DNA of 39,758 nt, from contig URFM01000035.1 of assembly GCA_900547035.1 (NCBI GenBank), positions 1 through 39,758 of the forward strand, in the 5' to 3' direction. Source of the DNA: an uncultured Clostridium sp. (GTDB lineage Bacteria > Bacillota > Clostridia > Lachnospirales > Lachnospiraceae). Made by a program: the position numbers and the translations under genes. This document shows positions 5,249 to 11,834 of this stretch, one piece after another. Below the pieces are notes generated by a model, which saw only the letters and a program-made list of their open reading frames with translations, searched no databases and was not told the origin of the DNA. Numbering within the stretch: the first letter of the stretch is position 1; every line of letters starts with the position of its first letter.

Positions 5249-8200
5249 ATCGTCCTCCAACGGTAACCAACTTCGTTCCTCTCCTAGCCGCTTCCCGGTC
5301 AAGCTCCGGCTTCAGAACACGCGCCAGGGCCGACATGGAGCCGTCAAACCTCAATGTGATAGTTTGGCTGTCTGTGCCTCCGGCTTCCTGCATAGCTTCC
5401 AAAAGGGCTTGCTTAATAGCAGATACAGGCGATACCACCTCGGCCTCGCGGTTATTGTCGCCCAGGATAGCAGCAAACTCACCCGCGCGGGGAGGAATGA
5501 CGGTGCCGGAAGCCAGGCGGGGGAGACTGATATGGTCAAGCGTAGAGAGATCAAATCCTATTGTAAACCCATCCGTGAGCGGAGTATCCGGAACTTCAAT
5601 GCTAAGTTTATTGACCTGATTAATTATCCAGTTGAGGCAATCTATGATATGATTAACCATCCCTTCTATCTCTAAGACAATCCCGTTAATAATCCCTTTA
5701 ATGATCCCGGAGATCCCATTATCTCCCCATAAGTCGCTTGTTTTCTTTTTCAGGTTTTCCCAGGCTTCCACTATACCATCTTTCAAATCAGTAAACGTTC
5801 TTCCGGCGGTATCTTTCAGGTTCTCCCAGGTAGCCCATAAATTTGTCTGGATTTCTGACCATTTTTGAGAAGCATTTTCTTTTATATTTTCCCAAGCAGC
5901 CAATACCGTCTGCCTTACTTCTTCAAATTTTGTTCCAGCAGCCGTTTTTATGGTACTCCACGTTGTTGATAAGCTAGACTTGATGGAATTCCACTTCTCT
6001 TTTGTTGCCTTTTTAACCTCATCCCATTTCTGCAAAATTTGGGTCTTAATCTGGCTAAATTTTGAAATCAACGATGGGATAAAGTTCTGGATTCCCAGCA
6101 ACAGGCCATTCATCAAATCTCCCGCCAATTCCATCATGACGGTTGACGGTGAACGAATTCCAAACGCCTCTTTAAAACCATTAATAAATGGATTAAAGAC
6201 ATTTTCAACAATCCAAGTTCCAATGTTTGCCATGATGTCAGCAATTCCTTGAAGCAAGCCTTCTATCGCGAACTTGCCATCCTCACAAGCGTTTTCTCTC
6301 CACCAACCTACAACGCTATCCCATGCCTGTTCAATAAGACCCCAGAGGAATTCCGCCAGACTGGCCAGAGCCGCCCCAAGTCCTATAAATAAACTGGTAG
6401 CAATCCCAGAATAATCAATATTTGCAAAAAAGGTAGCTAACTGATTTCCTATTCCCTGCCAATTAATGTTATTTAACGTTTCAGTAATGGAATTAAGAAA
6501 TCCCATAACAATTCGAGAGGCCGATTGCGCCAACTCTGGCATATTCAAATTTGTAATAAACCCCGCCAGTGTTTCCAGGCCGATCTTGAAATTCGCCCAC
6601 AGCAATTCCCCGAATGAGCGCCAATCAACCTCTAATACTACTCCATTCACGGTCTCCGCCAGTGAAGCCCCCAGCTTGTCCCAATCGTAGGTTTCTATAA
6701 AATTCACCAGAAACTGAATGGCTAAATCAAATCCCGCTCCCAGGGACTTCCCTACCTGTTTCCAATTAATATCTTCTGTGAAATCGTTAAAAGCTTCTCC
6801 TACTTCTTTCCCCAGCTGCTGAACCTTTTCACGCACACCAGGAAACCGGAACATTTCATACAGATTTCCAGAAAAATCATTAATCCATGTAGCCAGACCG
6901 GAAAGAGTATTTTTAAGAGCCGGTATTCCCGTATCAAGAAGGTAGGTTAGGAATGAATCAAATGCTTCGCCCCAGCTATCAAAATTGAGCGGTTCCACCT
7001 GGACTGTTTCGAACATTTCTTCAGGACTTAATTCTCCGCCGCCAGCCCCACCAGTGCCTCCAGACGATTCTTGTTTCTTTTCAATCTGGATCAGGTCATC
7101 AAACGGTGCAAGCATTTTTTCGGTTTCTTTTCCCGCTTCCTTCGCTGCCCCGCTGGTATCTTTCAAGCCCTCTGCATAATCCTGCTGTACCTTTGACGCT
7201 TTTACAAAGGAATTTTTCCCCGTCAGCATAGCCATGAGCCTAGCCATTGCAGTAGCCGCAGAATTCAACAATCCAATCAAGGAATTTAACGCCGGAGCCA
7301 CCGTCGTAAGTATGGGCGCAAATGCCGTAGCAAAACTGTTTCTAAGCTGCGTCAGGGATGATTTTAAGCTAGACAACGTGGCGTTCGTTTCATCCGAATA
7401 CTGGGCCAGGCTGTTCATTCCTTTCTTCATCGAATTTATTGCCGCATAGAAGGCCATGAAAGCCGTCCCCAAAAGCAGAGAACTTGCAAGCATACCCTTC
7501 AGGCCTCCTCTGGCTTTTTTAGTGCCTTTTGTCAGACCAAAAATACCAGAGCTTATTTTCTTCAGGCCGCCTAATATCCCTTTTCCCGCCAGTTGAAGCA
7601 GACTTAAAGCTGCTTTTTGGGCCTCTTTAACCACTTTTTTCAAAATAGCGGATAAGCTTGCAAGCCCTTTCCTTACCCCCGCAATAGCAGTTTTCGCGGC
7701 AGCAGACGGTATAGATTTTAATACAGCACTAAGGGACTGGAGCCCTGCAATCGGACTATGTATCACAGTAGCAAGTCCGCCCAAAGTGCTTTCAAATATC
7801 CCAGTATATCCAACTGCCCCCGCCAAACTCTGACGGTATGCATTGACAGCTGCATTAAGATTCTGAAATGCCCCTATGAGGCGATGGCTTGTTTCCTGGG
7901 TTCCTGCCTCTGCCTGAATGCTTGGCGCAGTCCCTACCTGGCCTCCAAATGTAAATGCCTGTCCATCCGTAATCAGCTGCTGTAATTCGCCCTGTGCCCG
8001 TTCCAGTTCCGCCGTGACTTTGGCAATATCCTTCTGTACTCCCTTGAAATAAGTATTATCACCGGAACCACCAGCCGCCAGGAAGTTGTCCTGGACCTTC
8101 TTCAAACCTTCCAGCCGCTCCTGGGCCGCCTCAATCTGAGCCTGAATCTCCCTATATTTCTGTGTAGGTATTCCCTGAGATTCAAATTTCTTTGCCTGTT

Positions 8201-8375
8201 GATTCAGCTCAGCAAATGATTTTACGGTCTGTTTCATTGCGCTTTGTCCCGTCTTTTTTGCCTCAGATAAAGAAGAAGTCAGCCGTTTAAATGCCTGCTT
8301 CAACTCTGATGTGCCTTCGGAAACTCCGGCTGTATCAATATGGGTATCAATTATAACACTTCCATCAGCTGGCAT
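5247..8375 (-). CDS. Phage tail tape measure protein
   Basis: 1042 residues. Residues 1-140 form charged coiled coils (KRLTSSLSEAKKTGQSAMKQ onward). A hydrophobic, Ala/Gly/Leu-rich core follows at about 225-375, a Gly-rich hinge (GGTGGAGGGELSPEEMF) near 455, repeated amphipathic segments from 470 to 700, and the siphophage hallmark NPFINGFKEAFGIRSPSTVM near 735. Residues 780-885 are four or five ~22-residue Trp repeats of the type AWENIKENASQKWSEIQ. The C-terminus is the conserved RLASGTVIPPRAGEFAAILG then DNNREAEVVSPVSAIKQAL. RBS AAAGGAGGG. The probable chaperone gene overlaps its start by 11 bp, as usual for this pair. No peptidase or lysozyme domain is seen. It is notable that no capsid, portal, terminase or other tail gene accompanies it. 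Confidence 0.9.
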   Translation of the reverse strand: MPADGSVIIDTHIDTAGVSEGTSELKQAFKRLTSSLSEAKKTGQSAMKQTVKSFAELNQQAKKFESQGIPTQKYREIQAQIEAAQERLEGLKKVQDNFLAAGGSGDNTYFKGVQKDIAKVTAELERAQGELQQLITDGQAFTFGGQVGTAPSIQAEAGTQETSHRLIGAFQNLNAAVNAYRQSLAGAVGYTGIFESTLGGLATVIHSPIAGLQSLSAVLKSIPSAAAKTAIAGVRKGLASLSAILKKVVKEAQKAALSLLQLAGKGILGGLKKISSGIFGLTKGTKKARGGLKGMLASSLLLGTAFMAFYAAINSMKKGMNSLAQYSDETNATLSSLKSSLTQLRNSFATAFAPILTTVAPALNSLIGLLNSAATAMARLMAMLTGKNSFVKASKVQQDYAEGLKDTSGAAKEAGKETEKMLAPFDDLIQIEKKQESSGGTGGAGGGELSPEEMFETVQVEPLNFDSWGEAFDSFLTYLLDTGIPALKNTLSGLATWINDFSGNLYEMFRFPGVREKVQQLGKEVGEAFNDFTEDINWKQVGKSLGAGFDLAIQFLVNFIETYDWDKLGASLAETVNGVVLEVDWRSFGELLWANFKIGLETLAGFITNLNMPELAQSASRIVMGFLNSITETLNNINWQGIGNQLATFFANIDYSGIATSLFIGLGAALASLAEFLWGLIEQAWDSVVGWWRENACEDGKFAIEGLLQGIADIMANIGTWIVENVFNPFINGFKEAFGIRSPSTVMMELAGDLMNGLLLGIQNFIPSLISKFSQIKTQILQKWDEVKKATKEKWNSIKSSLSTTWSTIKTAAGTKFEEVRQTVLAAWENIKENASQKWSEIQTNLWATWENLKDTAGRTFTDLKDGIVEAWENLKKKTSDLWGDNGISGIIKGIINGIVLEIEGMVNHIIDCLNWIINQVNKLSIEVPDTPLTDGFTIGFDLSTLDHISLPRLASGTVIPPRAGEFAAILGDNNREAEVVSPVSAIKQALLEAMQEAGGTDSQTITLRFDGSMSALARVLKPELDREAARRGTKLVTVGGR

Positions 8376-8697
8376 ATTTTCCCTCCTTTATCCACTTTTC
8401 TACCAGTACCGTGAATTTGTCGTTAAATTCTTCCCATTGTCCCATACTAGGCAAATCTGTTCCAAATGTCTTGATAGTTGCTTTCTTCCCAAAAATCCGG
8501 TCAAATTCTTCCGCTATGTTCTGACTAAATGGCTGGAAGTCGACTCGCTCATCCGGATCATATTTACTGGAAATCTCATCTGCTGCTTGATCTATCACCG
8601 CAGCCAATCTTTTAAGCTGTTCCGGTTTTGACATATCAAAATGAATCATCCCGCCGTTGACCTTAATTGTCTTCAAAAATGTTTTCTTTCCCTTCAT
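8365..8697 (-). CDS. Probable phage tail assembly chaperone
   Basis: 110 residues, acidic and helical, with the segment EEFDRIFGKKATIKTFG that resembles the small proteins encoded just before tape measure genes in clostridial siphophages (I believe the DUF6673-type group). Its end overlaps the start of the tape measure gene by 11 bp, and tape measure chaperones characteristically hold this position. Chaperones of this kind coat the unassembled tape measure protein. I see no slippery heptamer or second frame giving a longer frameshifted form, so it may be of the single-product type. The family name is from memory; the role is mainly inferred from position. Confidence 0.55.
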   Translation of the reverse strand: MKGKKTFLKTIKVNGGMIHFDMSKPEQLKRLAAVIDQAADEISSKYDPDERVDFQPFSQNIAEEFDRIFGKKATIKTFGTDLPSMGQWEEFNDKFTVLVEKWIKEGKYAS

Positions 8698-8765
8698 TGT
8701 CTCTTGCTCCTAAGAAATTATTGATAAAATCCTGCTGTTCAATTTCCTTACTCCCGTCAGAAAAA

Positions 8766-9329
8766 CTATTTCAATTCACCACGAATATCATTGATCGCGG
8801 TATCTACAACCGAGAATAGCCTATGATACTTTACCCGGACAAATCCGCTATAAAACAGGCTCCGCAGCTTCCTTAAAATACCTGATAAAAAGAAACGGTG
8901 GTAAGCCTCTGCCGCCACAAACTGCCGTATCTGCTTATCTCCGCATTTGACATATAGCTTTATCAGGTTGACGGCTCCCAGCTCCCGCAGCCTTGCGGCC
9001 AGAATACTTATTTCCGTCCTTATAGCTTCTTCATGGCACAGCGCCTCAAAAGCGTCTGCGACAATATCCTCTGTCACATAATTTTCCAGTATGTCACGAC
9101 ATTCTCTTACTCCGTCTGCCGATAGTAATAAATCGGGAAAATTTACAAAATCAATCAGTATATCTTCCTCGTCTATCAAGTCAGCCTCTGCTATCCGATC
9201 TGCGCACATCCCTAAGTATCCTCTCGCCTCAATACCACCTGTTTTTAAAATAAGCCCCAGGCTCAACAGCGGCATATCAAGCGGTTTCCGCGTCTTAATT
9301 GCTGTCATAACTCTTTCGTAATAAGTCAT
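8766..9329 (-). CDS. Unknown helical protein, coupled to YdbC-like gene
   Basis: 187 residues, almost entirely alpha-helical by composition, with an acidic N-terminal half (ADRIAEADLIDEEDILIDF) and a basic, aromatic C-terminus (KLRSLFYSGFVRVKYHR). No transmembrane segment, signal peptide or catalytic motif is evident, and I do not recognise the family. Its ATG overlaps the stop of the YdbC-like gene (ATGA), so the two are translationally coupled. That pairing with a ssDNA-binding-type protein hints at a DNA-related role, but nothing in the protein itself shows one. Confidence 0.6.
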   Translation of the reverse strand: MTYYERVMTAIKTRKPLDMPLLSLGLILKTGGIEARGYLGMCADRIAEADLIDEEDILIDFVNFPDLLLSADGVRECRDILENYVTEDIVADAFEALCHEEAIRTEISILAARLRELGAVNLIKLYVKCGDKQIRQFVAAEAYHRFFLSGILRKLRSLFYSGFVRVKYHRLFSVVDTAINDIRGELK

Positions 9330-9568
9330 TCCATATCCTCCTTACTGTTGAAAATATGTTCTAAAGCAGACATTATCCCTTTCGCTTCCATCTCTGTTAG
9401 TGTCAGCCCCTTCAACATCATACCTTTTTCGCGGTCCCAACGGCGCAAGTCCATTTTTGGCGGACTTTCGTTATAGCTGATACGGTTAAGCTCCAGAGCA
9501 AAACGTCCGTCACTACTCTCGCTTATTGTTGCAATACGTTTTATAATCCTATAGTTAAACTCTTTCAT
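9326..9568 (-). CDS. YdbC/PC4-like single-stranded DNA-binding protein
   Basis: 80 residues with the order of motifs seen in YdbC/PC4 coactivator-like proteins: a beta strand opening (EFNYRIIKRIATISES), then FALELNRISYNESPPKMDLRRWD, and a final helix after MLKGLTLTEMEAKGIMSAL. Members bind ssDNA as dimers and occur often on mobile elements of Firmicutes, where they are thought to protect or regulate single-stranded intermediates. It opens the leftward group that runs on to the tape measure gene. RBS AAAGGAG lies 8 bases before the ATG, and repeats at 9641-9770 lie just upstream. Length and motifs fit well. Confidence 0.75.
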   Translation of the reverse strand: MKEFNYRIIKRIATISESSDGRFALELNRISYNESPPKMDLRRWDREKGMMLKGLTLTEMEAKGIMSALEHIFNSKEDME

Positions 9569-9640
9569 CTGATACTCCTTTCATGGCTCCACCATCCAAC
9601 AAAACAAACAACCTAGAAACTATGGTATACTTTATATATC

Positions 9641-9770
9641 TGGGAGCTATAACTCCCACTAGCTATTCCGATTTGTTATTAAGTAGTGGGAGCTATTACA
9701 CCATTAAGATGTCCAGTTTATTGGCTGATGGGAGCTATAGCTCACACATTAGTGGTGTTATAGCTCACAC
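9641..9770. repeat. TGGGAGCTATA repeat cluster (iteron or operator)
   Basis: Three near-palindromic 18-bp units, TGGGAGCTATAACTCCCA (9641-9658), TGGGAGCTATTACACCAT (9688-9705) and TGGGAGCTATAGCTCACA (9729-9746), plus an inverted fourth, GTGTTATAGCTCACAC (9755-9770). They fill the gap between the small winged-helix gene (ending 9784) and the YdbC-like gene (start 9568). Repeats beside a probable initiator and in front of a ssDNA-binding gene suggest an origin or a shared operator. They are too few and too irregular for CRISPR. Confidence 0.65.
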
Positions 9771-9783
9771 GTGTTCTGAATTT

Positions 9784-10191
9784 TCAATCATTCCATTGCT
9801 GCCATTTGTTACTGAAGCGGTATATATTTTTCTTCCGCTGTGCTTGTCCTGAACTGATTTTTTCGATAAATCCTCTTTTTTCCAGCTCTTGCATATCCCG
9901 GTAAAAATCCCCATGATTCGATTGCGTATAAAGTCCATCACTCACTGCTGCTGCATGGTTATAATAAAACGTTAAATCATCCTGAAGCTGTTCAATATCC
10001 GGATAATCATGGCGAGGTTTCCGCTTACCATATAGCTGCGCCTTTATGTAGACATACAAAATCTTCTGCCGGGTTTTGAGAGTTGTAAAGGCAACATGAT
10101 GCAGCATACTATCGTAAAGATTTGCAGATGTGTCCCTTTTCTCCCCCGTACTTTCAAAGCTCCCCGGCTTAAATTTGTTTCGTTTTCTCAT
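9784..10191 (-). CDS. Small winged-helix protein, replication-initiator-like
   Basis: 135 residues from the ATG at 10191. The frame is open a little further upstream but without a ribosome binding site, and this ATG overlaps the end of the preceding gene as expected for coupling. Basic N-terminus (MRKRNKFKPG), central helices (KTRQKILYVYIKAQLYG), and a C-terminal winged-helix-like segment, FYRDMQELEKRGFIEKI then KKNIYRFSNKW. Small HTH proteins of this build often serve as initiators or replisome organisers in Firmicute mobile elements. Flanking repeats on one side and an antisense RNA upstream of its partner gene fit a replication module, but no catalytic motif proves it. Confidence 0.55.
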   Translation of the reverse strand: MRKRNKFKPGSFESTGEKRDTSANLYDSMLHHVAFTTLKTRQKILYVYIKAQLYGKRKPRHDYPDIEQLQDDLTFYYNHAAAVSDGLYTQSNHGDFYRDMQELEKRGFIEKISSGQAQRKKNIYRFSNKWQQWND

Positions 10192-10471
10192 TTTCAATCT
10201 CGCACAGCAGCTTCCTTGCCCCATTAAGGGCCGCCAGTGTTTTACTTCCCCGATTTTCTAGCGTTCGGATGAATTGCCTAATCTCTAGTGCGGTCTTGGG
10301 ACGATAATATCCTCCCGGTGGTATCGTACTACTTAAAATGACCTTGCCCTCTGCACGTTCTCGCTCAACCTGCTTCTGCACCGCCCGGACGCTGGTAAGT
10401 CCGAGAGAAGTTTTGATATATTCTGGGGAAAATGCGTTCTCCTCTCCAATTTCCAAAAATTCAAAAATCAT
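10169..10471 (-). CDS. Small HTH-type protein, first gene of presumed replication pair
   Basis: 100 residues with a winged-helix-like N-terminus: FSPEYIKTSLGLTSVRAVQK then QVERERAEGKVILSS and GGYYRPKTALEIRQFIRTLE. The wing-like end GYYRPKTALEIRQFI resembles proteins that switch on replication genes in clostridial elements. RBS AAAGGA lies 7 bases before the ATG. The gene overlaps the next one by 23 bp. The 139-bp leader between it and the upstream excisionase-like gene contains a divergent promoter and a terminator hairpin predicted to make an antisense RNA. I cannot name the family. Confidence 0.6.
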   Translation of the reverse strand: MIFEFLEIGEENAFSPEYIKTSLGLTSVRAVQKQVERERAEGKVILSSTIPPGGYYRPKTALEIRQFIRTLENRGSKTLAALNGARKLLCEIENEKTKQI

Positions 10472-10474
10472 GTC

Positions 10475-10504
10475 TTGTCCTTTCCGCCGGTGCCGTGCTA
10501 TAAT
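10475..10504 (+). promoter_or_regulatory. Plus-strand promoter next to a leftward start codon
   Basis: -35 TTGTCC (10475-10480), 18-bp spacer, perfect -10 TATAAT (10499-10504). The -35 is 3 bp from the start codon of the leftward 100-residue gene and overlaps its ribosome binding region. No plus-strand gene follows, only a short segment with a terminator. Confidence 0.62.
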
Positions 10505-10510
10505 AACCGT

Positions 10511-10577
10511 GGAATAAATTGTGGCTCCGGCTACGCTTCTCCCTCATTAAGTGCGCCAACACGATGAGGGATTTTTT
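10511..10577 (+). ncRNA. Predicted antisense small RNA 2 (about 65 nt)
   Basis: Expected to begin near 10511 and to end in the T-run 10572-10577. The 3' half is a terminator hairpin: CCCTCAT (10541-10547) pairs with ATGAGGG (10564-10570) and an inner GTG/CAC stem caps it with loop CGCCAA. The transcript is fully complementary to the leader of the 100-residue presumed replication gene. Promoter at the gene start, antisense to the leader, and about 65 nt long: this is the arrangement of RNAI or counter-transcribed RNAs that set copy number in plasmids. No expression evidence is available here. Confidence 0.52.
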
Positions 10578-10610
10578 ATTCTTTCATTGTTTCCTTGAAA
10601 ATCTCACTCA

Positions 10611-10808
10611 TCATTCCCCTGAAAGATTATCCATGTACTTATCCAAAATTGTGAAATTCACTCTGACAGATTTTCCAATTTTGATAATTGCCCCCGCGTC
10701 CTCTGCAATAATCCTCATTTTGTTTCTACCAAAGCCATATCTGGCCCCGGCACATTCAAGCGTTCCTGTTTTTTGTTCGCCAATATCACTAACTATCCTT
10801 TTTCGCAT
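10611..10808 (-). CDS. Excisionase/MerR-like small DNA-binding protein
   Basis: 65 residues: MRKRIVSDIGEQKTGTLECA, then GARYGFGRNKMRIIAEDAGA, IIKIGKSVRVNFTILDKYMD. The pattern of a short helix-turn-helix followed by a wing (IIKIGKSVRVN) and a DKYMD helix is that of excisionase-type proteins of clostridial mobile elements (I believe DUF6462-type). RBS AAAGGAG is well placed. It is the first leftward gene, divergent from the XRE repressor. Excisionases normally work with a tyrosine integrase, but none is present in the window. A transcriptional role is equally possible. Confidence 0.65.
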   Translation of the reverse strand: MRKRIVSDIGEQKTGTLECAGARYGFGRNKMRIIAEDAGAIIKIGKSVRVNFTILDKYMDNLSGE

Positions 10809-10865
10809 GTCGTAACTCCTTTTAACCTTGTTTTTCTGTGTCCTTTATGGTAATATACTAACACG

Positions 10866-10895
10866 AAATACTACGAATTATAATACACAGTATTT
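10866..10895 (+). promoter_or_regulatory. Repressor promoter with dyad around the -10
   Basis: A perfect TATAAT (10879-10884) 46 bp before the XRE start codon lies inside a 7-bp dyad, AAATACT (10866-10872) and AGTATTT (10889-10895). A dyad straddling the -10 of a phage-type repressor gene suggests autoregulation and control of the divergent excisionase-like gene. No clear -35 is present. Confidence 0.5.
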
Positions 10896-10930
10896 TCTTA
10901 GCAAATCACTTTTTAAGGAGATTTATACGC

Positions 10931-11584
10931 ATGGAAACATATAGTTTTGCAAAAGGATTTAAACGAGCAAGAAAAAATGCCGGATATACCCAAGAATCTT
11001 TCGTTCAATCTTTTTTAGATAGAGAGCGACATGAAATTACCACTTTAGGAACTGTAAGAAATTGGGAGCAAAATAGGGCTGTTCCTGAAATCACAACTAT
11101 TCAGCAGCTATGCGAATTCTTTGATTGTGATATGGACTATTTATTCAATAGAATAGAATGTAAAAATCATAATGTTGATTTTATACACGAATACACAGGT
11201 CTATCTGAAGAAGCTATTAATACTCTCGCCGGACTAAAAGGGCTATTAAAGTTATTCCCTGAAGATTCAAACATAAAAGACAAATATCGCATTATCAATC
11301 TAATTCTGATGGACACCCATAAAAAGCAGTCTCTTTCCTCATTATTGGATATGCTTGTTGGATTCTGCCAATTTTCTGTAAACAAAAATTACGCTTACAC
11401 GGTAGATACAAATGGAATAACTCCTTTTCAGGGCCACAAATCTATATCTGGCAAAGGGATTTCTTATAATCCATCGCAAGCACATTTTCGTTTACAAGAT
11501 ATGGAAAGCATGTATTATTTAAAAATATGGGATTCAATAAAAGAATTGAAAGAAGAGTATGAAAAAGTGTCAGATACCAATTAA
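10931..11584 (+). CDS. XRE-family (cI-like) transcriptional regulator
   Basis: 217 residues. The first ~75 form an XRE helix-turn-helix: FAKGFKRARKNAGYTQESFV then TLGTVRNWEQNRAVPEITTI and LCEFFDCDMDYLFNR. The C-terminal ~140 residues have no recognisable LexA-like peptidase motif, so self-cleavage is not evident. RBS AAGGAG lies 10 bases before the ATG. It is the only rightward gene of the element and diverges from the excisionase-like gene, the normal layout of a lysogeny or maintenance switch. Codon use is AT-rich compared with the chromosomal genes to its right. It marks the right side of the accessory element. Confidence 0.85.
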   Translation: METYSFAKGFKRARKNAGYTQESFVQSFLDRERHEITTLGTVRNWEQNRAVPEITTIQQLCEFFDCDMDYLFNRIECKNHNVDFIHEYTGLSEEAINTLAGLKGLLKLFPEDSNIKDKYRIINLILMDTHKKQSLSSLLDMLVGFCQFSVNKNYAYTVDTNGITPFQGHKSISGKGISYNPSQAHFRLQDMESMYYLKIWDSIKELKEEYEKVSDTN

Positions 11585-11834
11585 GATATTGAGTATTTCC
11601 CGCTTACAACTTGACACACCTTTTGACACACCTATAGATAACACTTGATAAACTAAGATAAAACAAAAGTGCCAAAGAACTGTGATTTTAGGGTACTCTA
11701 TACACCATGATAGACGATGATAAATTCTATCTATTAAATTTTACCTCTTTCAGGTGGTTGAGGAGCGGTAGATTGAACCCCTTCAGGACGGCACATGTTT
11801 TGTTTTCCCGCCGTCCTGAACGGCTGCAGTCATT
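11585..11834. other. Right border of the accessory element, probable att region
   Basis: Gene-free 250 bp between the XRE gene and the chromosomal cell-wall protein. It contains two tandem decamers TTGACACACC (11611-11620 and 11623-11632, 12-bp period), a short AT-rich tract, and a perfect 11-bp hairpin (TTCAGGACGGC at 11782-11792 with GCCGTCCTGAA at 11810-11820, 17-nt loop). The decamers resemble arm-type sites found near integrase borders in clostridial elements. I found no matching core repeat near 3.95-4.1 kb, so att is inferred from position only. The hairpin lacks a T-run on either side, so it is not a clear terminator. Confidence 0.4.

Noticed and set aside
5247..8697. Complete siphoprophage
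   Set aside because: Only the chaperone-tape measure pair is present; terminase, portal, capsid, tail tube, tail tip, holin and lysin genes are not found on either strand.
9641..9770. Possible CRISPR array
   Set aside because: Only four short units, irregular spacing, one inverted, no uniform spacers and no cas genes nearby. Iteron or operator fits better.
11782..11820. Perfect 11-bp hairpin as the terminator of the cell-wall protein gene
   Set aside because: There is no T-run after the stem in either direction. Kept only as an unexplained structure in the border region.
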